This document shows, in pieces, positions 17,592 to 25,822 of a stretch of 39,565 nucleotides of DNA (the stretch's first letter is position 1; the number at the start of each line of letters is the position of its first letter). Made by a program: the position numbers and the translations under genes. Origin of the DNA: Nitrosomonas sp. GTDB taxonomy: Bacteria; Pseudomonadota; Gammaproteobacteria; Burkholderiales; Nitrosomonadaceae. The notes under the pieces were generated by a model, which saw only the letters and a list, made by a program, of their open reading frames with translations, was not told where the DNA came from and did no database searches. The stretch is from assembly GCA_028577615.1 (NCBI GenBank), contig JAJSDU010000027.1:1-39565 (forward strand), written 5' to 3'.

Positions 17592-18977
17592 ATGAGCAGG
17601 CAATCCGCAGCACAACTAGGTCAATTATTTTACAAAGCCGGCTACTATTGCACTCTTTTGATCACCACCCTGTGGACGAGTCAGCCGGTTTTTGCGCAAC
17701 ATCTGGATATCGAAGTCTGGGGTCAAGGCAATGCCTTGTTTGCCGGATTTTGCCACACGTCCGGCGCAGCCGGCTGCAATCTGAACGGTCTGGCGGATAC
17801 ACTGGGGCTGCCGTTTGGCACGCTGCCAGTTGAAGCAATGACTAACAAACTCATTTTTCCGGTCGATTTCGGCGATCTGGCCGGCGGTAATTTCAGCACC
17901 CGAAATCCGGGCTTCCAGTCTATACGTAATGCGCTGTTGCCCAATGAACTGATCAGTTATCGCGCGTTAGGCAGACTGAAATACTGGGATACTGCCGTAT
18001 CCGCCTGGCACGATGCGCCGCAGCATGTACAAATCCGGTTATTCGGCGGGCTCGAAGCCAGTGCCGAAGTACTCAGCGATTACGCTCAGTGCGCCGGGCA
18101 GCTACTGTGTTTCAGTGAAAACAGCTTCGGCATCGACGGCAGCACGGTTTTTACGGGAACGGGGGTTCAAGGCAATCCTGAACTGGTTGTCGATATCACC
18201 AGCACCAGCGGTATTCTGCATACGCACCTGAGCTTCTTTTTGGAAAGCCCTGATGGAGAAACCGGCGGCCCAAGCGGCGCCTATTTGATTGAAATACAAT
18301 TGATTTCCAATGCACGCTTTTTTCCGTCAGATCCATTCCTGGTGCTGCTGAACGCAGGACTTGAATCCAGTGAATTCGGTGCTGCTTTATTCGCGCTGAC
18401 AGGAGAGCCGGCGAGTGGCGAACTGCCGAAACAACCTGACCTTCCGGCATCGATTCCCGGTGATGTGGATCTGGACGGTGATGTCGACCGGATTGATGTC
18501 GCTTTGATCCTGCTCGCCGCTCAGAACATAGAAACGCTCAATGCGACCAATGCAGCCTTCGACGTCGACGGAGATGGCCTTATCACCCGCGCCGATGCAT
18601 TGTTGGCCAAAACACTGTGCACGTTGAGGCTTTGCAATATTCCGGTTGAGGCGCCGGCAACGGCGCTAAATCTGGCAGCAATTTATGATCGCGCTTCAGG
18701 CATTTTGAATCTGAACGACATACACGCTGATGGCACACATTACCGTGCGCAGCTGGAAAAGCAGGACGACCGTACGTTCACTTTGAGCATGCTGCAACGC
18801 GACAAACCTCGCTACGCAACACCAGCGCAGTATGACGCATCAACGGGTACGCTTGAAATCCCGGCGATTTTCATAGATGGAAAATCCTACCGGGTCAGCA
18901 TGAAGAACACTGGAGAATCGACATTTTTGATAACGCACCTGGAGGAGATCAATACATTATCAATTCCGGTAGATTGA
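17592..18977 (+). CDS. Secreted all3515-like protein with dockerin-type repeats
   Basis: A 461-aa exported protein, with its ATG overlapping nothing but directly following the receptor stop. The signal peptide ends around QPVFA-QH (residue 35). Residues about 85-270 resemble the all3515 family, known in cyanobacteria as Zur-repressed secreted proteins (FPVDFGDLAGGNFSTRNPGF, RALGRLKYWD, SGILHTHLSF with H210 and H212, GGPSGAYLIEIQL). Residues 290-345 form two dockerin-like calcium loops (DVDLDGDVDRID, DVDGDGLITRAD). Two copies of a short beta module follow (SGILNLNDIHADGTHYRAQL and TGTLEIPAIFIDGKSYRVSM). No PEP-CTERM anchor is present. A periplasmic or surface zinc-scavenging partner of the receptor is the likely role, by inference. 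Confidence 0.72.
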   Translation: MSRQSAAQLGQLFYKAGYYCTLLITTLWTSQPVFAQHLDIEVWGQGNALFAGFCHTSGAAGCNLNGLADTLGLPFGTLPVEAMTNKLIFPVDFGDLAGGNFSTRNPGFQSIRNALLPNELISYRALGRLKYWDTAVSAWHDAPQHVQIRLFGGLEASAEVLSDYAQCAGQLLCFSENSFGIDGSTVFTGTGVQGNPELVVDITSTSGILHTHLSFFLESPDGETGGPSGAYLIEIQLISNARFFPSDPFLVLLNAGLESSEFGAALFALTGEPASGELPKQPDLPASIPGDVDLDGDVDRIDVALILLAAQNIETLNATNAAFDVDGDGLITRADALLAKTLCTLRLCNIPVEAPATALNLAAIYDRASGILNLNDIHADGTHYRAQLEKQDDRTFTLSMLQRDKPRYATPAQYDASTGTLEIPAIFIDGKSYRVSMKNTGESTFLITHLEEINTLSIPVD

Positions 18978-19063
18978 TAACAATAAACTGACGAGTACCG
19001 GAGCATGCGCATCCATGTTTCGACACATAAACTACGACAATAATACATTCGAGAGGAAATAAC

Positions 19064-19855
19064 ATGATAAACAAATGGATACTTATATTTATGATCGCAG
19101 TATCAGGCGGGGTGATTTCAACTGCAATCGCGGCAGAAGACGATGACCACGGATTACACGCTGAAGACATACAACCGTGGCGCAACGGCGCGGAAATCTT
19201 TGTCAACAGCACACTGTTTGAAACTGATTTTGGCGATCTCAGCGGCGGCCCTTTCGCTACCGATGACCCCGGCATTGATGTCAATGTTCAGCAAGGCGCT
19301 TTTACCCCGGCTAACTGGTTGCGCTTCCAGCCTGTGGGGCGGTTATTATATTGGAATGGCACACAGTGGAGCGAAACAACGCCCAATGGAGAGAGAATCG
19401 AAATCACCGATGCGCTGAACAACACGATTTCATTCCGTGCAGATGGCGTCGATGAAATCGCCGGCATAATCGGCGAAATTGACAGCAACGGTGGTCTGCA
19501 TACTCATCTGAGTTTTAAAATATTCGATGCCTCCAACACACCGAACGGAAGCTCCGGCGCGTATCGCATCCAGTTTAGATTATTTGAATCCGCACCGCAG
19601 AGCAATACATCGGTTTCCATCGCTACATCTCCAATTGCCATCGTACTCAATCGTGGCTTGGCATCCGAAAATTTCGAATCAGCGGTTACCGCTGCTGCCG
19701 ACCTGGACGACAATGCGGCTTTTGTTGCTGAATCCGGACTATTAACGATTCAGCGTGTCAAGGCTTTTGGCACCTATTACAGAGTTAAGCTGCAATATAC
19801 CGAGAACAACCAATTTCAGTTGATTGAGGCTGAAGAAATCATTGATGATCATTGA
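19064..19855 (+). CDS. Second secreted all3515-like protein
   Basis: A 263-aa paralogue of the preceding protein, 86 nt downstream. It has a signal peptide (to about residue 24) and then a mature N-terminus rich in Asp and His (EDDDHGLHAED), a plausible metal-binding tail. The core repeats the same landmarks: ETDFGDLSGGPFATDDPG, QPVGRLLYWNG, GGLHTHLSFKIF (H146, H148) and SSGAYRIQFRLF. It ends in a single beta module (SGLLTIQRVKAFGTYYRVKL) of which its neighbour has two, and lacks the dockerin-like insert. A strong Shine-Dalgarno (GAGAGGAA) precedes the ATG. Zinc binding and Zur control are inferred from context. Confidence 0.7.
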   Translation: MINKWILIFMIAVSGGVISTAIAAEDDDHGLHAEDIQPWRNGAEIFVNSTLFETDFGDLSGGPFATDDPGIDVNVQQGAFTPANWLRFQPVGRLLYWNGTQWSETTPNGERIEITDALNNTISFRADGVDEIAGIIGEIDSNGGLHTHLSFKIFDASNTPNGSSGAYRIQFRLFESAPQSNTSVSIATSPIAIVLNRGLASENFESAVTAAADLDDNAAFVAESGLLTIQRVKAFGTYYRVKLQYTENNQFQLIEAEEIIDDH

Positions 19856-19998
19856 TACATCGTGCATGCCGGCAATGCAGAAAACGGGTACAATTCGGCT
19901 CTTTTGATTACCTGGAAAACACATTTATCCACACTGCATTGTCTCCGGATAAGACGTCACGATTATCGGGAGCGGGATTAAATAAGCTAAAACACATT

Positions 19999-21066
19999 AT
20001 GAAATTTCAGACCGATGATTTACGCATTATTGGCATGCATGAACTCCGTCCGCCGGTGGAACTGCATGATGATTATCCGCTGACGGAAGTTGCGACTGAA
20101 ACTGTCTATGCTGCACGGCAAGACGCACATCGCATTTTACATGGCGATGATGATCGCCTGCTGGTCGTTACAGGCCCCTGCTCCATCCATGATATTGATG
20201 CAGCACTGGAATATGCCGTTCGTTTGAAACATCTGCGCGAAGTTTTCAGGAATCAGTTGCATATCATCATGCGCGTGTACTTCGAAAAACCGCGCACGAC
20301 GGTCGGGTGGAAAGGATTGATTAACGATCCTGACCTGGATAACAGTTTTCACATCAACAAGGGACTGCGTATCGCACGCAAGTTGTTGCTCGATCTGAAC
20401 AATCTGAGCATGCCGGCGGCAACGGAATACCTCGATCTGATCAGCCCGCAATATCTCTCCGACCTGATCAGCTGGGCAGCAATCGGCGCGCGCACGACTG
20501 AAAGTCAGGCGCATCGGGAGCTGGCTTCCGGAGTGTCCTGTCCGATCGGCTTCAAAAATGGCACCTACGGCAACCTGAACATTGCCATCGATGCCATTGC
20601 GGCGGCTTCCCGCCCGCACCATTTTCTTTCGGTCACCAAGGAAGGGCGTACGGCAATTTTTGCCACCAAAGGCAATGAAGATTGCCACATCATTCTGCGC
20701 GGCGGGCGCAAGCCCAACTATGATGCAGACAGTGTCACCGCAGCTATTGATGCGCTGAATAAAGCCAAACTGCCGCCCTTTCTCATGATCGATTTCAGCC
20801 ATGCGAACAGCCACAAGGATTACCGTCGACAAACCGAAGTCGCCGCTGACGTGGCAGTCCAAATAGCAGTTGGCAATTACGCTATCTGCGGCGTCATGAT
20901 TGAAAGTCATTTGGTCGAAGGCAATCAAAAAATCGACGGTAAGAGACGCGAAGAACTGGTATACGGACAAAGCATCACCGATGGTTGCATCAGCTTTGAA
21001 ACCACCGAACAAGTACTGCAGCAACTCGCTGATGCCGTGGAGAAGCGCCGGCAAGTGAAACGGTAA
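19999..21066 (+). CDS. aroG: 3-deoxy-7-phosphoheptulonate synthase, AroG type
   Basis: A 355-aa class I DAHP synthase that condenses phosphoenolpyruvate and erythrose 4-phosphate, the first step of the shikimate pathway. Features include the metal ligand Cys61 in VTGPCSIHD, at the same position as in E. coli AroG. KPRTTVGWKGLINDP, GARTTESQAHRELASG, CPIGFKNGT, ILRGG, DFSHANSHKD and IESHLVEGNQ are also present. The ATG at 19999 is chosen because it starts at the usual MKFQTDDLRI. The frame is open for 49 codons upstream without similarity. A -10-like TACAAT lies at 19889-19894. The gene converges on nadE. Feedback specificity (Phe, Tyr or Trp) cannot be told by eye. Confidence 0.93.
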   Translation: MKFQTDDLRIIGMHELRPPVELHDDYPLTEVATETVYAARQDAHRILHGDDDRLLVVTGPCSIHDIDAALEYAVRLKHLREVFRNQLHIIMRVYFEKPRTTVGWKGLINDPDLDNSFHINKGLRIARKLLLDLNNLSMPAATEYLDLISPQYLSDLISWAAIGARTTESQAHRELASGVSCPIGFKNGTYGNLNIAIDAIAAASRPHHFLSVTKEGRTAIFATKGNEDCHIILRGGRKPNYDADSVTAAIDALNKAKLPPFLMIDFSHANSHKDYRRQTEVAADVAVQIAVGNYAICGVMIESHLVEGNQKIDGKRREELVYGQSITDGCISFETTEQVLQQLADAVEKRRQVKR

Positions 21067-21110
21067 CTAAAACTGCTTTATGTTTTTCACCATTTCCGGA
21101 TTCAAATCCA

Positions 21111-22724
21111 TTACCCCTCAAACACATTGGTAAGCGGATGACGCCAGGTGGTGCCAAAGTCGCATTGCGTGACGCGAATGCCAGGCGGTGACTGGCGGCG
21201 TTTATACTCGTTGATTTTGATCAGGTGAATGACGCGCTGGACATCGGCCTCGCTGAAACCCTTATCGATGATCTCCGCTGCCGACAGGTTGTGTTCGACA
21301 TAGGCTTCCATCACAGCATCCAGCACCTCATAAGGCGGCAGGCTATCCTGGTCGGTCTGGTTATAACGCAGTTCAGCGGACGGCGCGCGTTCAATGATGC
21401 GTTGAGGGATGACTTCAGCTACCTGATTGCGGTATTTGCACAGCTGATACACCATCGTTTTGCTGATATCCTTGAGCACCGCGAAACCGCCGGCCATATC
21501 ACCGTACAATGTGCAATAACCGACAGCCGCTTCAGATTTGTTGCCTGTAGTCAGGACGATGGCACCGGTATGATTCGACAGCGCCATTAGCAGCGTACCG
21601 CGGATACGGGCCTGCAGATTTTCCGGCACCGTGCTGGTGTAGGTGCTGTCGGGGGAAATGAGAAAATCATTTTCCAATGTCAGCAGAAAATGGTCCAGCA
21701 GCGGTTTGATCAAACTTTGACTATACCGGACACTGAGTGTCCGGGCCATTGTTGCGGCATCCTCGAGGCTGATGCTGGAAGTATATTGCGTCGGCATCAT
21801 CACTGTATGTACGCGCTCCGCACCCAGCGCATCAACCGCAATCGCCAGCGTCAGCGCCGAATCGATACCGCCGGACAGGCCGATGATTACACCTGGAAAA
21901 TGATTTTTCTCAATATAATCCCGCACTCCCATGCAAAGCGCCTGATAAATACTCGCAATCGTCGATAAATGCGGTTCGATATGCCCGCTTACCAGTTCGT
22001 CACGTTCAATTTCGATCCAGCCGAGCGTTTCCTTGAATTCGGGAAGCTGATGTGTCAGCACACCCTGCCTGTTCATGGCAAAAGACGCGCCGTCGAACAC
22101 CAGTTCGTCCTGGCCACCGACCAGATTGATGTGAATGACGTTAACGCCGGTATTCCTGATGAATTGCTGCGTCAATTGATAACGCGAAACCTGTTTGTCG
22201 ATGTGATAAGCGGAAGCACTCAGTACGAGTAAATGATCAATATCCAACGCCAATGTACTGTCCGCGGTACTGTTCGCCTGCCAGAAATCGGCGCAGATCA
22301 TGACGCCGAACCGTTCGCCGGCCAATTCAAAACGACAGAACCCTTCGCCTTTGTCAAAGTAATAATGCTCGTTGAAAAACGGTGCACGGTTGAGGATGCG
22401 CTTATGATACGTCGCGATAACCGCGCCGTTCTGAATAATGGAGGCCGAATTATAGAGTCTGCCGTCCTGAAAATGAGGATGTCCGGCAATCAGCGTGATC
22501 CCGGATATTTTCTGCACCAGCTGTTCCAGCACCTGCGCACAGGCCAGATGAAATGTTTCCCGCAACAACAGGTCAACCGGCGGATAACCGGACAGCGCCA
22601 GCTCAGGCGTAATGATCAGATCTGCACCGGCCTGTTTCGCCTGTTCCGTCGATTCAATGATTTTTGCCGCATTACCGGCGATATCGCCAACCGTGAAATT
22701 GATCTGCGCAATCGCGATTTTCAT
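21111..22724 (-). CDS. nadE: Glutamine-dependent NAD+ synthetase
   Basis: A 537-aa cytoplasmic enzyme making NAD+ from deamido-NAD+, ATP and glutamine. The N-terminal nitrilase-fold glutaminase shows its triad E41 (TPELALSGYPP), K108 (YHKRILNRAPFF) and C144 (VMICADFWQ). The C-terminal synthetase has the ATP loop SGGIDS at residues 284-289, TTGNKSEAAVGYCTLYGD and the RAPSAELRYNQTDQDSLPPY segment. The C-terminal HLIKINEYKRRQSPPG is typical. It is 23 nt upstream of the end-to-start junction with the phosphomutase gene on the same strand, so the two may form one transcript. Confidence 0.95.
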   Translation of the reverse strand: MKIAIAQINFTVGDIAGNAAKIIESTEQAKQAGADLIITPELALSGYPPVDLLLRETFHLACAQVLEQLVQKISGITLIAGHPHFQDGRLYNSASIIQNGAVIATYHKRILNRAPFFNEHYYFDKGEGFCRFELAGERFGVMICADFWQANSTADSTLALDIDHLLVLSASAYHIDKQVSRYQLTQQFIRNTGVNVIHINLVGGQDELVFDGASFAMNRQGVLTHQLPEFKETLGWIEIERDELVSGHIEPHLSTIASIYQALCMGVRDYIEKNHFPGVIIGLSGGIDSALTLAIAVDALGAERVHTVMMPTQYTSSISLEDAATMARTLSVRYSQSLIKPLLDHFLLTLENDFLISPDSTYTSTVPENLQARIRGTLLMALSNHTGAIVLTTGNKSEAAVGYCTLYGDMAGGFAVLKDISKTMVYQLCKYRNQVAEVIPQRIIERAPSAELRYNQTDQDSLPPYEVLDAVMEAYVEHNLSAAEIIDKGFSEADVQRVIHLIKINEYKRRQSPPGIRVTQCDFGTTWRHPLTNVFEG

Positions 22725-22747
22725 GAATACTGAAATAGGGATAAGAA

Positions 22748-24139
22748 TTAAAAAGGCAGCACAGCACCCGGCTTTATCCGCTGTATATTGTCGCGAAAAT
22801 CCTGTTGAATGCGCGCAAGCGCCGCCGCATTATCCGCTTCAAAACGCAATACAACCACCGGCGTGGTATTGGATGCGCGGGCAAGACCGAATCCGTCGGC
22901 ATATTCAACGCGCAGTCCATCGATCATGACAACCTGCTGCGCACGACTGAAATCCGCATTTTGCTGTAACGTCGCGATCAGTGCATGATTCTCGCCTTCC
23001 GCGACTTTGATTTGCAACTCGGGCGTATTGATCGAATCCGGCAGGCTGTTTAAAACCGCATTAATGTCTTCAGCGTGACTTAACAATTCCAGAAGCCGCG
23101 CGCCTGCGTATAAAGCGTCATCAAAACCATACCAGCGTTCTTTGATAAAAAAGTGGCCACTCATTTCTCCGGCGAGCAATGCCTGAGTTTCCTTCAGCTT
23201 GGCCTTGATTAGGGAATGACCGGTTTTCCACATGATCGGCACGCCGCCATGCTGTTCGATCCAGGGCGCCAGATTACGCGTGCATTTCACATCAAATATT
23301 ATCTTGCCGCCCGGATTGCGCGACAACACATCGGCGGCAAACAGCATCAGCAGGCGGTCGGGATAAACAATGACCCCTTTCTTTGTAACAATGCCCAATC
23401 TGTCGCCGTCCCCATCAAAGGCCAGTCCGATTTCCGCATCCGTTGCGGCAAGTGTTTGAATCACATCATGTAAATTTTCCGGAACAGAAGGATCGGGGTG
23501 ATGATTCGGAAATGTCCCATCCACCGTGCTGAATAACTCGATAACCTCGCAACCCAGTTTTCGATAAAGTGCTGGTGCAAAGGCACCGGCAACACCATTG
23601 CCGCAATCCACCACGATTTTCATCGGACGGTCGAGCCTGATATCGTCAACGATGCGTTCGAGATAGCTGTTCGAAAAATCCAGTTCGGTGCGTTGTCCCG
23701 CCGCGCCGGTAGTCAAATCATTATTTTCAATGCGCCGGCGTAGCGCCTGTATCGATTCAGCCGCCAGCGTTTCGCCGCCAAGTACGATTTTAAAACCGTT
23801 ATACTCAGGCGGATTATGGCTTCCGGTCACCATTACGCCGGAATAATCACACCGCTCATGTGCGACGTAATAAAGCATCGGCGTCGCTACCATACCGACA
23901 TCCAGGACATTGATACCGCTTTTCATGATGCCCTTTGCCAGCGCTTCGGAAAGCGATAATCCTGACAATCGGCCGTCCCGTCCCACTGCAATTGATTTCA
24001 GTTGGCGCGCGCGCGCTTCCGACCCAATGGCGTGTCCGATCTTTTCAACAGTGGCCAGAGTTATCGTCTTGTCGACAATACCACGAATATCATAGGCCTT
24101 GAAAATTTCGCCTGGAACTTTGTTTTCTGAATCATTCAT
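22748..24139 (-). CDS. algC: Phosphomannomutase/phosphoglucomutase
   Basis: A 463-aa alpha-D-phosphohexomutase that interconverts hexose 1- and 6-phosphates for nucleotide-sugar, lipopolysaccharide and exopolysaccharide synthesis. The phospho-serine loop is VTGSHNPPEYNG (S107), the metal loop is FDGDGDRLG, the sugar loop is LAGEMSGHFFIKE, and the C-terminal phosphate-binding domain contains DGLRVEYADGFGLARASNTTP. The N-terminal EIFKAYDIRGIV is typical of the PMM/PGM (AlgC/ManB) subgroup. The substrate range is not determinable from sequence by eye. Confidence 0.92.
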   Translation of the reverse strand: MNDSENKVPGEIFKAYDIRGIVDKTITLATVEKIGHAIGSEARARQLKSIAVGRDGRLSGLSLSEALAKGIMKSGINVLDVGMVATPMLYYVAHERCDYSGVMVTGSHNPPEYNGFKIVLGGETLAAESIQALRRRIENNDLTTGAAGQRTELDFSNSYLERIVDDIRLDRPMKIVVDCGNGVAGAFAPALYRKLGCEVIELFSTVDGTFPNHHPDPSVPENLHDVIQTLAATDAEIGLAFDGDGDRLGIVTKKGVIVYPDRLLMLFAADVLSRNPGGKIIFDVKCTRNLAPWIEQHGGVPIMWKTGHSLIKAKLKETQALLAGEMSGHFFIKERWYGFDDALYAGARLLELLSHAEDINAVLNSLPDSINTPELQIKVAEGENHALIATLQQNADFSRAQQVVMIDGLRVEYADGFGLARASNTTPVVVLRFEADNAAALARIQQDFRDNIQRIKPGAVLPF

Positions 24140-24191
24140 TCACAATAAAATCTCAAATAGTAACAATTATCGACGCATCATTAATCGAATT

Positions 24192-24398
24192 TCAATGATG
24201 CCCAGCCAGCGCACCGCCCTTGAGAGTATAGTGCGTTCCGCAATACGGACAAAGCACTTCACCCGTTTTTTCGATAGGCAGATAAACCCGCGGATGTGTA
24301 TTCCAGAGCTGCATTGCCGGTGTTGGGCAATGCAGCGGCAGGTCATCAACAGTAATCTCGATCTTTCTTTCTCTATTATCAGCTTGTTGTTGGTTCAT
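24192..24398 (-). CDS. zf-CHCC small zinc-finger protein
   Basis: A 68-aa protein of the zf-CHCC family, related to mitochondrial complex I accessory subunit NDUFS6. The four ligands are C24 (LHCPTP), H35 (WNTHPRVYLPI), C50 and C53 (EVLCPYCGTHYTL). It lies between ilvE and the phosphomutase gene, 23 nt after ilvE on the same strand. Adjacency of this small gene to ilvE is a familiar arrangement in betaproteobacteria, but no function is established. Confidence 0.85.
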   Translation of the reverse strand: MNQQQADNRERKIEITVDDLPLHCPTPAMQLWNTHPRVYLPIEKTGEVLCPYCGTHYTLKGGALAGHH

Positions 24399-24421
24399 AT
24401 ATGCGCTTGCTCCAGTTAGAA

Positions 24422-25345
24422 TTATTTGACAAAAGTGAGCCAGTCTTTATGTTTGCCATTTTTACCCTTGACGCAGTCAAAGAACAAGGATTGCAGTTGC
24501 GCCGTGATTGGACCGCGCTTTCCACTGCCTATCATGCGATTATCCAGTTCACGGATTGGTGTGACTTCTGCTGCAGTACCCGTAAAGAACGCTTCGTCGG
24601 CACAATAAATTTCGTCACGTGTAATCCGTTTTTCAATGACGGGAATCCCAAGTTCGTCCGCCAATTCCATGACTGATGCGCGAGTAATACCTTCCAGGCA
24701 GGAAGTCAGATCAGGCGTATAAATTTTGCCTTTTTTGACGATGAAAATATTTTCTCCGGATCCTTCCGCGACATAACCGTCAACATCGAGCAGCAGCGCC
24801 TCGTTGTAGCCATTCTGCGCCACTTCCTGGTGTGCAAGAATGGAATTAGCATAAGTAGTCACCGATTTCGCCCGGCACATATTGATGTTGACATGGTGGC
24901 GTGTGAAGGTTGAAGTTTTTACCCGAATGCCCATTTCGAGACTGTCAGCGCCGAGATAGGTACCCCATGACCATGCCGCAATGGCGACATGCACAGACAA
25001 CGTGGTTGCCGAAAGCCCCATAGCTTCAGGACCATAAAATACGATCGGACGAATGTAACCTGAAGCCAGCTGGTTCTGCTTAACGACTTCGCATTGCGCC
25101 TGCATAATGGTTGCCTTGTTATAAGGCATTTTCATCATAAAAATATGCGCCGAATTAAAAAGCCGGTCTGTATGCTCCTGTAATCGAAAAATAGCGGCTC
25201 CTTGTTCAGTTTCATAAGCACGTACCCCCTCAAAAACTCCCATTCCGTAGTGAAGTGTATGCGTCAGTACATGCGTAGTGGCCTCCCGCCAGGGAACCAT
25301 TTCACCGTCATACCAGATAACGCCCTCACGATCAGCCATTGACAT
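24422..25345 (-). CDS. ilvE: Branched-chain amino acid aminotransferase
   Basis: A 307-aa fold type IV PLP enzyme carrying out the last step of valine, leucine and isoleucine synthesis. It has the N-terminal IWYDGEMVPWREA, the HYGMGVFEGVRAY segment, the Schiff-base Lys160 in NMCRAKSVTTYANS, EALLLDVDGYVAEGSGENIF, LEGITRASVMELA and FFTGTAAEVTPI. An alternative start (MADRE) two codons in is equally plausible. The next gene is the zf-CHCC protein. Confidence 0.95.
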   Translation of the reverse strand: MSMADREGVIWYDGEMVPWREATTHVLTHTLHYGMGVFEGVRAYETEQGAAIFRLQEHTDRLFNSAHIFMMKMPYNKATIMQAQCEVVKQNQLASGYIRPIVFYGPEAMGLSATTLSVHVAIAAWSWGTYLGADSLEMGIRVKTSTFTRHHVNINMCRAKSVTTYANSILAHQEVAQNGYNEALLLDVDGYVAEGSGENIFIVKKGKIYTPDLTSCLEGITRASVMELADELGIPVIEKRITRDEIYCADEAFFTGTAAEVTPIRELDNRMIGSGKRGPITAQLQSLFFDCVKGKNGKHKDWLTFVK

Positions 25346-25822
25346 CCAGAAACTCCCGAAAAATTCAGTTAAAAGGCATATTCTAACTGATTTTTTCTCG
25401 GCCGTTGAACTCCGTATAGGCTGTGAATTCCAAATACTGCTACTTTACACGACTACTTCCGATTCTGGTTGAATGCGCCAGAATCTCCATATTCTTAACG
25501 ATATTCCAGGCGATTATTCAGAGTGCAGCACCCTCGGCTGGTCAGAATTATTATCTGCAATCTTTGCCTAAGGTATGAAAATGAATAAACCGTTCGGTGT
25601 CATGCACTTGAATTCAGTCTGACGCAGCAACCCAGAATGGATGCTGAGTGAAACGAAAGCGATACACAAATCGATCCTGTATTTTTATAAGAAGGACATA
25701 CAATAGTCAATGTACTTCAGTATTTCAGAATTCAGCATCACTATTTTCTTTCACCAGGAATAGACGGGATAAAGATGATAAAAATCAAATTTTGAGATAC
25801 AAGATATGTAAATAGGGCAAGC
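25346..25822. other. Divergent spacer without recognised gene
   Basis: 477 bases of AT-rich DNA lie between the divergent ilvE and diguanylate cyclase genes. I found no protein-coding fragment, RNA fold or strong repeat. It must contain both promoters, but no hexamer pair stands out. Confidence 0.4.

Noticed and set aside
20137-21054. 305-codon minus-strand open frame opposite aroG
   Set aside because: It is an antisense shadow of a clearly functional aroG, a common effect in this codon usage.
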